Source: Sphingomonadales bacterium UBA2369
Lineage (GTDB): Bacteria > Pseudomonadota > Alphaproteobacteria > Sphingomonadales > Sphingomonadaceae
Direction of reading: 5' to 3'
NCBI GenBank assembly: GCA_002344055.1
Contig: DDTH01000018.1
Span: 62,219 to 126,218 of the forward strand
DNA length: 64,000 nt
Part shown: one piece after another, positions 15,985-24,689 of the stretch
Numbering within the stretch: the stretch's first letter is position 1
Layout of the letters: every line of letters begins with the position of its first letter
Notes under the pieces: generated by a model
Told to the model about the DNA's origin: nothing
The model's input: the letters and a program-made list of their open reading frames with translations, nothing else
The model's database searches: none
Position numbers and translations under genes: made by a program

Positions 15985-16929
15985 ATGTCCGAACCCGATC
16001 TGCGTCCGGAAGTCCGCACCTTCCTCGATTATGTGAACGCGTTGCCCGGCCAGAAAGCCTATGAGATGCCGATCGCCGAGGCGCGGGCGATGCTGCACAA
16101 GTCGCGGCACGTCGCCGATGCGCCGGTGGGAGAACTTGCGATCATCCACGATCTCGAGGCGCCGGGGCCAGCGGGTCCGATCCCGCTCAGGCTCTACGAT
16201 GCGCGGGCGGAGCGCGGGCCGGGGCCTTTGATGGTCTTCTATCATGGCGGCGGTTGGGTGCTGGGCGATCTCGACACGCACGAGCCTTTCTGCGCGGAAA
16301 TCGCCAGGCTGATGGATCTGCCGGTGGTGGCGGTGGATTACCGGCTGGCGCCCGAACACCCCTTCCCCGCCGGCATCGAGGATGCGATCGCGGCGACCCG
16401 CTGGCTGGCTGGCAGTCCGGAGGCTCTCGAGCGCGAGGTCACGGGCCTGGTCCCGTTTGGCGACAGCGCGGGCGGGAATTTCACCATCATCGTGTCGCTG
16501 GCGCTCCGCGACGAACCCGCCACTGTACCGGTGCTCGCCCAATGGCCGATCTACCCGGCAAGCCATCCCACCAAAGGCTATCCGAGCCTCAAGACCTTCC
16601 GCGATGATTACCTGCTGAGCAGCGGCAGCATGGGCTGGTTCGACCAATGCTATGCGCCCGATCATGCCGACTGGCGCTACGATCCGCTTGCCTTGCCGCA
16701 GGCGGGGCTGCCCCCGACTTTGGTGCTCACCGCGAGCCATGATCCGATCCGCGATCAGGGCCGGGCCTACGCCGCCGCCTGCGCGGAGGCGGGCGTGGAT
16801 GTCGCCTATCTGGAGGCGAAAGGCACGATCCACGGCTTCATCTGCCTCAGAAAAGCGTTACCGTCCGGCGATGCGGACATCGCCCGGGCGGTGGCCGTGC
16901 TGAAGGCGATGTTGGGGATGGACGCATGA
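15985..16929 (+). CDS. Alpha/beta hydrolase, hormone-sensitive-lipase type esterase
   Basis: A 314-residue hydrolase of the HSL family. The oxyanion-hole motif YHGGGWVLGD is near residue 86, the nucleophile serine lies in FGDSAGGN, and the acid and histidine partners are in SHDPIRDQG and TIHGFICL. The protein begins directly with the cap region and has no signal peptide, so it is cytoplasmic. It likely hydrolyses short-chain esters; the natural substrate is unknown. The start has a GGGA ribosome binding site. Its stop overlaps the rppH start in an ATGA junction, making rppH its probable co-translated partner. Confidence 0.92.
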   Translation: MSEPDLRPEVRTFLDYVNALPGQKAYEMPIAEARAMLHKSRHVADAPVGELAIIHDLEAPGPAGPIPLRLYDARAERGPGPLMVFYHGGGWVLGDLDTHEPFCAEIARLMDLPVVAVDYRLAPEHPFPAGIEDAIAATRWLAGSPEALEREVTGLVPFGDSAGGNFTIIVSLALRDEPATVPVLAQWPIYPASHPTKGYPSLKTFRDDYLLSSGSMGWFDQCYAPDHADWRYDPLALPQAGLPPTLVLTASHDPIRDQGRAYAAACAEAGVDVAYLEAKGTIHGFICLRKALPSGDADIARAVAVLKAMLGMDA

Positions 16930-17414
16930 CAGACCGGACCGGCCAATACCGCCCCGCCGCGGGGATCATGCTGATCAATGCGGACCGCATGGTCTGGGTC
17001 GGCCAGCGCCGCGACAATTCGCTGGAGGCCTGGCAGATGCCGCAGGGCGGGCTCGATCCCGGCGAGGAAGCCGAGGCCGGCGCGCTGCGCGAACTGGAGG
17101 AAGAGACCGGCATAACCGCCGACAAGGTCGAGATCCTCGCGCGCTGCCCGGATGAATTGTTCTACGATCTGCCGGAAGAACTGGTCGGCGTGGTGTGGAA
17201 AGAGAAATGGCGCGGGCAGCGTCAGGCCTGGTTCCTCGCCCGCTTCCTCGGCAGAGACGATGACGTCAATCTGCAGACGGAGCATCCGGAATTCCGCGCC
17301 TGGCGCTGGGCCGAGCCGGCGGAGCTTCCGCACCTGATCGTGCCGTTCAAGAAGAAGCTGTATGAGGATGTGATCGCGGCCTTCCGGCCGTGGCTTGAGG
17401 GGGGACGGACATGA
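16926..17414 (+). CDS. rppH: RNA 5'-pyrophosphohydrolase (Nudix)
   Basis: A 162-residue Nudix hydrolase of the RppH/IalA type, which removes pyrophosphate from mRNA 5' ends and starts decay. The N-terminal YRPAAGIMLINADRMVWVGQ and EAWQMPQGGLDPGEE are hallmark segments, with the Nudix box GGLDPGEEAEAGALRELEEE followed by TGI at residues about 40-62. The C-terminus carries FKKKLYEDVI, conserved in the family. It overlaps the esterase gene upstream and a lipoprotein gene downstream by four bases each. Confidence 0.95.
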   Translation: MTDRTGQYRPAAGIMLINADRMVWVGQRRDNSLEAWQMPQGGLDPGEEAEAGALRELEEETGITADKVEILARCPDELFYDLPEELVGVVWKEKWRGQRQAWFLARFLGRDDDVNLQTEHPEFRAWRWAEPAELPHLIVPFKKKLYEDVIAAFRPWLEGGRT

Positions 17415-17791
17415 AATTGCGCGTCACCACGGCAATGCTGCTCGCGCTGGCCGCCACCGCCTGCAATTCCGCGCCGGCCGCCAACAACGCCGCAGCGCCG
17501 GTGGCTCCCGCCCAGTCCAACACCGTCGTCGCCACGCCCGCAGTGAACAACAACGCAGCGACCACGCCCACCGGAGAGACGCCGGCAAAGGCCGCCGCAG
17601 CCGAAGGCTGCGCGGGCGAAATCGGCCAGCGTGCGGCCGATCAGCTCGTCCTGCAATGCCGCGACGTTTCGCCCGCGACCCGGCCGCCCTGTAATGTCGC
17701 CAACAGCTGCGAAATGATCCGCGACGAGATCGCGCGCGGTTGCGGCATGCTGGGCGCCGACGCGCCGGAATATTGCCCGCCGGGAGGCTGA
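17411..17791 (+). CDS. Small cysteine-rich lipoprotein, function unknown
   Basis: A 126-residue protein with a type II signal peptide and lipobox LAATAC, then a low-complexity Ala/Asn/Thr/Pro linker and a C-terminal domain with seven cysteines (GCAGEIGQ, LQCRDV, PPCNVANSCEM, RGCGML, EYCPP). The even spread of cysteines suggests disulfide bonds in the periplasm. The start codon overlaps the rppH stop (ATGA), so the gene is in that operon. I do not recognise the family. Confidence 0.8.
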   Translation: MKLRVTTAMLLALAATACNSAPAANNAAAPVAPAQSNTVVATPAVNNNAATTPTGETPAKAAAAEGCAGEIGQRAADQLVLQCRDVSPATRPPCNVANSCEMIRDEIARGCGMLGADAPEYCPPGG

Positions 17792-17909
17792 TTTTCCTAT
17801 CGGCGCGATTTGTGTTCTGGTGCCGGAATGATCATTCCCCCGCCCGTTCCGAACGACAGGCCCTCCGCCGAACCGGATGATTGCGCCTGCTTGGCGGGAC
17901 GCGAATGGC

Positions 17910-17927
17910 ATGTGTCAAATGTGTCAA
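17910..17927. promoter_or_regulatory. Tandem 9-bp direct repeat upstream of the ast genes
   Basis: ATGTGTCAA occurs twice in immediate succession, 55 bases before the M20 hydrolase start. The reverse strand reads two TTGACACAT words. The position fits an operator or activator site for the arginine catabolic genes, but no regulator is identified and chance is possible. Confidence 0.35.
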
Positions 17928-17982
17928 CTTCATCCCCGCCCGCCGGTTGTGGCGCAGGCGAATCGTCGGCTAAGGCACCCCT

Positions 17983-19191
17983 ATGAATTCCCTCACCAGC
18001 AGCGAAGCCGGCGCCGTCGAACGCGCCAGGGCCGCGCCAATGCTGGCGCAGGTGGAGGCCTGGTCCGCGATCAACAGCGGCTCACGCAACATATCCGGGC
18101 TGAAGGCGATGGCGGCCTTGCTGTCGGATGCCTTTGCAACTCTGCCCGGCGACCTGACGCTCCGGCCCGCGGCTGCGGTGGACGCCATGGGAGCGAATGG
18201 CGCCCTCTCCCCGCTCGCGCATGGCGACAACCTCCATCTCACCGTTCGCCCTGAGGCGCCGATCCAGCTGCTTTTCACCGGCCATTACGACACGGTCTTT
18301 CCGATCGATCATCCGTTCCAGAATGTGTTCTGGCGCAGCGAGGGCGTGTTGGGCGGCCCCGGCGTCGCGGACATGAAAGGCGGCATCGCGGTCATGCTGG
18401 CGGCTCTCTCGGCAATCGAAGGCGCGCCCGGGGTCGAACGGATCGGTTACGAGATCGTGCTGAACAGCGACGAGGAGGTGGGTTCGCCCGGCTCGGCAGC
18501 GTTGATCGCCGCCGCTGCGAAGGGCAAGCGCGCGGCCTTCACCTATGAACCGTCCGCCCTGCCGGACGGCACGCTTGCCGGAGCGCGGCCGGGTAGCGGC
18601 AATTTCAGCCTCTTTGTCGAAGGGCGCGCCGCCCATGCCGGCCGCAATCCGGAGGAAGGCCGCAATGCCCTGGTCGCGGCGGCCGATCTGGCGCTGCGGC
18701 TGGCGGCTGCGAAGTCGCCCGGCCTGAAGGTCAATCCGGCGCGGATCGACGGCGGCGGCCCGAACAATGTCGTGCCGGATCGCGCCGTGCTGCGCGTCAA
18801 TCTGCGGCCCGACACGCTTGACGATCAGGCACGGGCCGAGGCCTTGATCCGCTCATCCGTCGCTGCGGTTTCTGCCGAACATGACGTCACCATCACCTCG
18901 CATGGCGGCTTCGCGCGCCCGCCCAAGCCGATGACACCCGACGCGGAAGCCCTGTTCGAATTGGTCCGCCGCTGCGGCGCGGATCTTGGCCAGACGATCG
19001 CTTGGAAAGCGACCGGCGGCGTCTGCGACGGCAACAATATCGCCGCCTGTGGCGTGCCCGTGGTCGACACGATGGGCGTGCGCGGCGGGGCCATTCACTC
19101 CGAGGAGGAATATCTGATCGTCGACAGCCTGTCCGAGCGTGCCGCTTTGTCCGCGCTCGCCATCCTCCGCCTTGCCGAAGGGAATGCGTGA
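17983..19191 (+). CDS. M20-family metallohydrolase in the arginine succinyltransferase operon
   Basis: A 402-residue M20 peptidase-type enzyme. Metal ligand motifs are GHYDTVF near residue 98, the bridging aspartate in GPGVADMKGG, the glutamate pair in NSDEEVGSPGS, and a histidine near the C-terminus in AIHSEEEY. A dimerisation lid with AAHAGRNPEEGRNA sits in the middle. The gene directly precedes astA with a one-base stop/start overlap (TGATG). No astE is present in the window, so it may act on a succinylated intermediate; this role is inferred from context, since M20 enzymes usually hydrolyse amide bonds of N-acyl amino acids. Confidence 0.88.
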   Translation: MNSLTSSEAGAVERARAAPMLAQVEAWSAINSGSRNISGLKAMAALLSDAFATLPGDLTLRPAAAVDAMGANGALSPLAHGDNLHLTVRPEAPIQLLFTGHYDTVFPIDHPFQNVFWRSEGVLGGPGVADMKGGIAVMLAALSAIEGAPGVERIGYEIVLNSDEEVGSPGSAALIAAAAKGKRAAFTYEPSALPDGTLAGARPGSGNFSLFVEGRAAHAGRNPEEGRNALVAAADLALRLAAAKSPGLKVNPARIDGGGPNNVVPDRAVLRVNLRPDTLDDQARAEALIRSSVAAVSAEHDVTITSHGGFARPPKPMTPDAEALFELVRRCGADLGQTIAWKATGGVCDGNNIAACGVPVVDTMGVRGGAIHSEEEYLIVDSLSERAALSALAILRLAEGNA

Positions 19192-20207
19192 TGAGCTATC
19201 GCGTGCGCCCGGTGCGGGGGAGCGACTTCGCATCGGTCTATGAAATGGCAAAGCTTACCGGCGGCGGTTTCACCAATTTGCCGCCGGACAAGACGGCCCT
19301 CATCGAGAAGATCGATCGTTCCGACGGCGCCTTCGCCAAGGCCGACGAGGCGCCGGGCGACGATATGTACATGTTCGTGCTGGAAGATCCGGCGGCGGGC
19401 CTGGTACGCGGCACCTGCCAGATTTTCAGCATGGTGGGTCAGCGGCAGCCTTTTTACTCCTACCGGAAGAGCACGCTCACCCAGCATTCGGCGGAACTCG
19501 GCCGCACCTTCCGCAACGAAATGCTGAGCCTGACAACCGATTATGAAGGCTGTTCCGAAGTCGGCGGGCTGTTCCTCCACCCCGATTCCCGCGCTGGTGG
19601 CCTGGGCATGCTGCTGGCCCGCAGCCGCTACCTGTTCATCAAGGCGCATCGTGCACGCTTCGCCGATCGGGTCCTGGCGGAACTGCGCGGCGTGATCGAT
19701 ACGGCCGGCGGCTCGCCCTTCTGGGACGCGATCGCCGGTCGCTTCTTCGGCATGAATTTCCAGGAGGCGGACGCGTTTAACGGCGTGCACGGGACGCAGT
19801 TCATCTCCGATTTGATGCCGAAGACGCCGATCTACGTGCCTATGCTGCCCGAAAGCGCGCGGGCAGTGATGAGTGTCCCCCACCCTTCCGGCCGCGCGGC
19901 GATGCGGATGCTGGAAGCGGAAGGCTTCACTCACGAGGATTATATCGACATTTTCGACGGCGGGCCGACGGTGGAAGCCACGACAGACGAAATCCGCACG
20001 ATCCGGGAGGCGCGCGCGCTGACCTTCACGGGGACGCATGAGGACGGCAAGGGCAAGACCATGCTGGCGGCGGCGGGGCGGCTGAAGGATTATGCCTGCT
20101 GCTTCGGCCAGGTGTGCATCGACGACGATCGCGCGACGCTCGATACCGTCAGCGCCGGTCTGCTCGGGCTGGAGCGGGGCGATACGTTCGAGGTGTCGCC
20201 GCGATGA
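19191..20207 (+). CDS. astA: Arginine N-succinyltransferase
   Basis: A 338-residue AstA-type transferase that moves succinyl from succinyl-CoA to arginine, the first step of the AST arginine degradation pathway. It begins YRVRPVRGSDF, and carries LFLHPDSRAGGLGMLLARSR in the middle and FWDAIAGRFFGMNFQEAD and VHGTQFISDLMPKTPIYVP, all typical of the family. The ATG shares a base with the preceding M20 hydrolase stop, and its own stop overlaps astB. The single chain suggests a homomeric enzyme rather than the two-subunit type of pseudomonads. Confidence 0.95.
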   Translation: MSYRVRPVRGSDFASVYEMAKLTGGGFTNLPPDKTALIEKIDRSDGAFAKADEAPGDDMYMFVLEDPAAGLVRGTCQIFSMVGQRQPFYSYRKSTLTQHSAELGRTFRNEMLSLTTDYEGCSEVGGLFLHPDSRAGGLGMLLARSRYLFIKAHRARFADRVLAELRGVIDTAGGSPFWDAIAGRFFGMNFQEADAFNGVHGTQFISDLMPKTPIYVPMLPESARAVMSVPHPSGRAAMRMLEAEGFTHEDYIDIFDGGPTVEATTDEIRTIREARALTFTGTHEDGKGKTMLAAAGRLKDYACCFGQVCIDDDRATLDTVSAGLLGLERGDTFEVSPR

Positions 20208-21466
20208 GCCTGAGGGAGATCAATTTCGACGGCATCGTCGGCCCCAGCCACAATTATGCGGGCCTCAGCGCCGGCAACATCGCCTCAACCAATAATTACG
20301 GTTCGGTGTCCCGGCCGCGCGAGGCCGCCTTGCAGGGCGTGGAGAAGATGCGCGCCAATCTGCGGCTCGGTCTCGCCCAGGGTTTCTTCATGCCGCATCT
20401 GCGCCCGAACCGGCCGTGGCTGGATGCGCTTGGCGTCGGTGCGCAGGAGCGGATTCCGGACAGCTTGATCGGAGCCGCCTGGTCCGCCTCCGCGATGTGG
20501 GCCGCCAATGCCGCGACCGTCTCGCCCGCCCCCGACACGGCGGACGGGCGCTGTCACCTGACCGTCGCCAATCTGCGCACCATGCACCACCGTGCGCACG
20601 AATGGATCGAGACGCTGATGCAATTGCGCATGGCCTTCTCGAACGAGCGGCATTTCGCGGTCAATTCACCGATCCAGGCGACGTTCGGCGACGAGGGTGC
20701 GGCCAATCACATGCGCCTCGCCCCGCGTCACGATGCGCGCGGTGTGGAAGTGTTCGTCTATGGCATCGCCGGTGGCCCCTACCCCGTCCGCCAGCATGTC
20801 GAGGCGAGCCGCGCCATCGCCCGCCTGCACCGGCTCGATCCGAACCAGACCCTGTTCGTCGCGCAATCGGAAGAAGCGATCGCGGCCGGGGCTTTCCACA
20901 ATGATGTGGTCGCGGTCGCCAACGAACATGTGCTGTTCGCGCACGAGCAGGCGTTCGCGAACAAGGGCTATTTCTACAACGATCTGCGCCGGTTGCTGCC
21001 CGAGGTGGAGATCGTCGAGGTCCCTGCGTCGCGCGTCAGCCTGGACGACGCGGTGTCATCCTATCTGTTCAACGCGCAGTTGGTGACTTTGCCGTCCGGC
21101 GGCATGGCGCTGATCCTGCCGGAAGAAGCGCGGGCCAATCCGGCGGTTTCGGGCTTCCTGCAGGAACTCGTCGCCGGCAATGGTCCGATCCGCGAGACGA
21201 TCTTCGTCGACGTGCGCCAGTCCATGTCGAACGGCGGCGGCCCGGCCTGCCTGCGCCTGCGCGTCGTCGCCGATCCCGCCACCGTCGATCCGCGCTTCAT
21301 CGCCGACGAGGCGAAGCTGGACGCGATCGCGGAATGTATCGCTCGCGACTGGCCGGAGCGAATCGCCCCCGCCGACCTCGCTGACCCGGCGCTGGAGGCG
21401 GAAGTGATCCACGCCCGCAGGATGCTGCTGCGCGTGACCGACCTGACCGTATTGCCGGGCGGCTGA
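20204..21466 (+). CDS. astB: N-succinylarginine dihydrolase
   Basis: A 420-residue enzyme that converts N-succinylarginine to N-succinylornithine, ammonia and carbon dioxide, the second AST step. The N-terminus NFDGIVGPSHNYAGLSAGN is a signature, followed by MHHRAHEWIETLMQ and FHNDVVAVANEHVLFAHEQA, and the C-terminal NGGGPACLRLR with the probable catalytic cysteine. The length matches the family (about 415-445). The start ATG overlaps the astA stop. No astC or astD follows within the window; a terminator-like hairpin follows instead. Confidence 0.95.
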   Translation: MSLREINFDGIVGPSHNYAGLSAGNIASTNNYGSVSRPREAALQGVEKMRANLRLGLAQGFFMPHLRPNRPWLDALGVGAQERIPDSLIGAAWSASAMWAANAATVSPAPDTADGRCHLTVANLRTMHHRAHEWIETLMQLRMAFSNERHFAVNSPIQATFGDEGAANHMRLAPRHDARGVEVFVYGIAGGPYPVRQHVEASRAIARLHRLDPNQTLFVAQSEEAIAAGAFHNDVVAVANEHVLFAHEQAFANKGYFYNDLRRLLPEVEIVEVPASRVSLDDAVSSYLFNAQLVTLPSGGMALILPEEARANPAVSGFLQELVAGNGPIRETIFVDVRQSMSNGGGPACLRLRVVADPATVDPRFIADEAKLDAIAECIARDWPERIAPADLADPALEAEVIHARRMLLRVTDLTVLPGG

Positions 21467-21471
21467 GCGAA

Positions 21472-21499
21472 AACCGGCCCCTCCGCAGAGGGACCGGTT
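21472..21499. terminator. Bidirectional terminator-like hairpin between astB and the metacaspase gene
   Basis: AACCGG-C-CCCTC, loop CGCA, GAGGG-A-CCGGTT forms an 11-pair stem with one mismatch. It sits in the 41-base gap between two convergent genes. The U-tract is weak on both sides. Confidence 0.6.
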
Positions 21500-21507
21500 C
21501 CGAAGCT

Positions 21508-23145
21508 TCAATCGGTCGGCTTGCCGCCGATTTCCTGGCTGTAGGAATCGCTGGCCGCGCTGGTCGCGATGGCCGCACGGGTCTCGCTCGCGGCACTGGC
21601 AGAGCGGGGGCCGCCACCGCCGAGCCGGACCACACCGTCGTCGATGTGGATGCCGCCGCGCTCGACGACGAGATATTGGTAATTGGCTTCATCCTCCCGG
21701 GTCGCTGCGGGAATGTCGCCCTCCAGCCGGAACCGGCGGCGCAGATAGGTGGTCAGTTCGCCGGCCGTGATTACCCGGTCGCCATCATTGTCCGCCTCGC
21801 CGGACAAGGCGGTGCGCAGATAGTAAGACAGATAGCCCCCCGCCTCGAGCCGCGAGGCAACGAGGCTGGTCAGATCCTCTTCGGAACTGAACAGGCCCAT
21901 CACGTTCGGCCGGTTTACCACATTGCGGAAGCCGCCGCTGAAGCAGGCGTCGATCGCGGCGATGATCATGCGGGCGTTGATATTGTTCAGCAGCTGCTCG
22001 AGTTCGGTGTCGCGCATCGCCTCGTCATAAAGCTCGATCGTCTCGGCGCGGCCGTCCAGTTCCTGCCTGCTGCGGGGAACATCCACCTGGTCGCCGTGAC
22101 CGGAATAGAAGAACATCACGACATCGTCAGGCCCGGCCTGCTGAGCGGCGCGGCGAAGTGCGGCGGTAACGCGGTCCTTCGTTGCTTCCGCATTCGTCAG
22201 AACGACGCTGGCGGGATGAAGGATTCCGGCCTGGCGCAGGCTGCCAAGCAATTCGGTGGCGTCGGCATCCGTATTGTCGAGATCGGACATGCGCTCATAA
22301 TCGGAGACGCCGACCGCGACTGCCAGAACCCGGGCGCCGCCACGCAGATTGGCGTGGCGCGGGTCGCCAGGCTGACGCTCCAGCGCGAGCCGGTACCGCC
22401 CGGTTTCGCCCTCACCGTAGGACGTGACCCCGATCAGATAGTCACCGCCCTCGGCGAGAACGGTCTCGATCCGGCTGTTGGTGCCGGTTTCTTCGCCATG
22501 ATCGTCATTGCTGAGCATCGTGCCGTCCGGCGCCTGCAGCGTCAGAACGGTGTCGAAATCGGACGAGCTCAGATTGATGCGGACACGTTCGCCCCGCTGG
22601 GCGGTCAGCCGGTACAATTCCTGAAACTTGTCACCGACCGCCTGATCGCGACGGTCGAGGTCGCCCTGCACCGAAGCGCCGATCCGGATCGGAGTCGAAG
22701 TGGGCGCCCGGTCGATCTGGGCATTGGCGGAGGCCTGACGCGCCTGGATCGTGTAGGCACCCATCGAACCGGAAGCGAAGCTGGTCGCCGAGACGCGGTA
22801 CGTGCCGTCCGCAGGAAGCTCGAGCGTCAGGCGGCTGCCGAGGCCCAATTCTTCGCCGTCATCGTTCGACATCGAATAGCCGCCGGGTCCGGTGACCAGC
22901 AGATACGGGTCGAAATCGTCCGACGTGAGCGTGATCTCGACGCGCTGACCGCGGCGGCCCTGGATCGTATAGACGTCCTCATATTTGCCGGAGCGCCGCT
23001 GATTATCGAGCGGCGTGAGTTCACCGCTGAGCGATTGCCCCGGCGACAGCGACAATGCTGGCCGCTCCCGAGTCTGTTGCGCACTTGCCGGCGCCGCCAT
23101 GGCCAGGCCGATCGCCGTAGCCACCATGAAGAAACCTGCCCGCAT
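21508..23145 (-). CDS. Secreted caspase-family protein (metacaspase) with two PPC domains and an EF-hand loop
   Basis: A 545-residue protein with a signal peptide ending near ASAQQ (residues 20-24). Two pre-peptidase C-terminal-type beta domains follow: residues about 35-137, with DDFDPYLLVTGP, and 155-257, with SDFDTVLTLQAPDG. A C14 caspase domain starts near 270 (GARVLAVAVGVSDYE) with catalytic His350 in FYSGHGDQ and Cys401 in IDACFSGGF. After it, residues 452-463 form a canonical EF-hand calcium loop (D452, D454, D456, I459, E463). The C-terminus is Ala/Ser-rich. Calcium-dependent, export-associated proteolysis is inferred from the domains. The start has a GGGGGGAA-rich ribosome binding site. 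Confidence 0.93.
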   Translation of the reverse strand: MRAGFFMVATAIGLAMAAPASAQQTRERPALSLSPGQSLSGELTPLDNQRRSGKYEDVYTIQGRRGQRVEITLTSDDFDPYLLVTGPGGYSMSNDDGEELGLGSRLTLELPADGTYRVSATSFASGSMGAYTIQARQASANAQIDRAPTSTPIRIGASVQGDLDRRDQAVGDKFQELYRLTAQRGERVRINLSSSDFDTVLTLQAPDGTMLSNDDHGEETGTNSRIETVLAEGGDYLIGVTSYGEGETGRYRLALERQPGDPRHANLRGGARVLAVAVGVSDYERMSDLDNTDADATELLGSLRQAGILHPASVVLTNAEATKDRVTAALRRAAQQAGPDDVVMFFYSGHGDQVDVPRSRQELDGRAETIELYDEAMRDTELEQLLNNINARMIIAAIDACFSGGFRNVVNRPNVMGLFSSEEDLTSLVASRLEAGGYLSYYLRTALSGEADNDGDRVITAGELTTYLRRRFRLEGDIPAATREDEANYQYLVVERGGIHIDDGVVRLGGGGPRSASAASETRAAIATSAASDSYSQEIGGKPTD

Positions 23146-23297
23146 GTCGAATTCCCCCCGTTTCGCTTTTGCTCGATGAACCGTGCACTATCGACGTTCA
23201 GCTGAATAGTAGCAGAATATGGCTGTCAGCATTCCGCAAGGCGACGGGCATGCCTTTTCCCGCGACATGGCGACGGCGCGCGAGCTAAGGGCCGCCG

Positions 23298-24689
23298 GTG
23301 TTACCGACCTCCACCAATCCCTCTCCCTGGCGTGCCGAAGCCGTTGCGACCCTGTTGCTCGCTTATCCGCTTGTGCTCACCAACCTGTCGCAATCGCTGA
23401 TCCACGCAACCGATGTGGTGCTGCTGGGCCGCGTCGGTCCGGACACGCTAGCCGCCTCCGCACTCGGGGTGAATCTCTACGTTTTCTGCCTGATCTTCGG
23501 CATGGGGCTGCTGACCGCCGCATCGCCGATGATCGCACGCGAGCGCGGACGCCGGGCGAACAGCGTCCGCGACGTCAGGCGGACGGTGCGGCAGGCGATG
23601 TGGTCGGCATTGATGCTGGTCCTGCCAATGTGGCTGTTCCTGTGGCACAGCGAGGCGACCCTGCTGCTCCTCGGCCAGGATCCGATCCTGTCCGCGCAGG
23701 CGCAGAGTTTCGTGCGCCATCTGATGTGGGCCTTGCTCCCGGCCTTCCTCTATCTGGTGTTGCGCAATTTCCTCGCGGCGATGGAGCGGCCCTTATTGTC
23801 GCTGGCGGTGGCGCTGGGCGCGGTGGTGGTGAACGCGGTGCTGAACACGTGCCTGATCTTCGGCCTGCCGTCGATCAGCCTGCCGCCGCTGGGGCTGGCC
23901 GGCGCGGGAATCGGCAGTTCGATCACCGTCAGCCTGGAGTTCCTGGTGCTGGCGGCAATCCTCAACCGCCACCCGCGCTTCCGGCGCTATCATCTGTTCG
24001 GCCGCTTCTGGCGCGCCGACTGGGCACGCTTCCGGCAGGTCTGGCGGCTGGGTTTCCCGATCGCGATCACCCTCTCGCTCGAAGTCGGCGTGTTCAACGC
24101 CGCCGTCTTCCTGATGGGCTTGATCGGCGCCGCCAGCCTCGCCGCCCACCAGATCGCGATCCAGATCGCCAGCCTGTCGTTCATGGTGCCGATGGGCCTG
24201 GCGCAGGCAGTGACGGTGCGCGTCGGCCATGCCTACGGGCGCGGCGACCGGATCGCGATCGCGCGGGCGGGTTGGACCAGCTTCGTCCTAGGGACGGCTT
24301 TCATGGCGTTGATGGCGCTGGTGATGTGGATCATGCCGCACCACCTCATCGCCATCTTCCTGGACCCCGCCGATCCCGATAATGCCGCCGTCATTCCGCT
24401 CGCGGCGGCCTTTATCGGCATCGCGGCCTTATTCCAGATCGTGGACGGCGCGCAGGCGGTCGGCGCCGGCATGCTGCGCGGGCTGCACGACACGAAGGTG
24501 CCGATGGCGTTCGCCCTGTTCGGCTATTGGGCGGTCGGCATGGCCGTGGCCGTCACCCTGGGCTTCGGCCTCGATTGGGGCGGCGTCGGCATCTGGACCG
24601 GTCTCGCCACTGGCCTCGCCGTCGTTTCCGTCCTGATGCTCGCGCGCTGGTCGGCGCGCGAGCGTCTGGGACTATTGCCGCGCCTCTAG
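23298..24689 (+). CDS. MATE-family multidrug efflux transporter
   Basis: A 463-residue membrane protein with about twelve hydrophobic segments and the two-fold symmetry of MATE (NorM-type) antiporters. Typical segments include LVLTNLSQSLIHATDVVLLG near the N-terminus and SLEVGVFNAAVFLMGLIG at the start of the second half. It is expected to export cationic compounds in exchange for sodium or protons. The start is GTG with AAGGG about six bases upstream. The stop interlocks with that of the convergent proline-rich protein gene in CTAG. Specificity is unknown. Confidence 0.92.
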   Translation: MLPTSTNPSPWRAEAVATLLLAYPLVLTNLSQSLIHATDVVLLGRVGPDTLAASALGVNLYVFCLIFGMGLLTAASPMIARERGRRANSVRDVRRTVRQAMWSALMLVLPMWLFLWHSEATLLLLGQDPILSAQAQSFVRHLMWALLPAFLYLVLRNFLAAMERPLLSLAVALGAVVVNAVLNTCLIFGLPSISLPPLGLAGAGIGSSITVSLEFLVLAAILNRHPRFRRYHLFGRFWRADWARFRQVWRLGFPIAITLSLEVGVFNAAVFLMGLIGAASLAAHQIAIQIASLSFMVPMGLAQAVTVRVGHAYGRGDRIAIARAGWTSFVLGTAFMALMALVMWIMPHHLIAIFLDPADPDNAAVIPLAAAFIGIAALFQIVDGAQAVGAGMLRGLHDTKVPMAFALFGYWAVGMAVAVTLGFGLDWGGVGIWTGLATGLAVVSVLMLARWSARERLGLLPRL

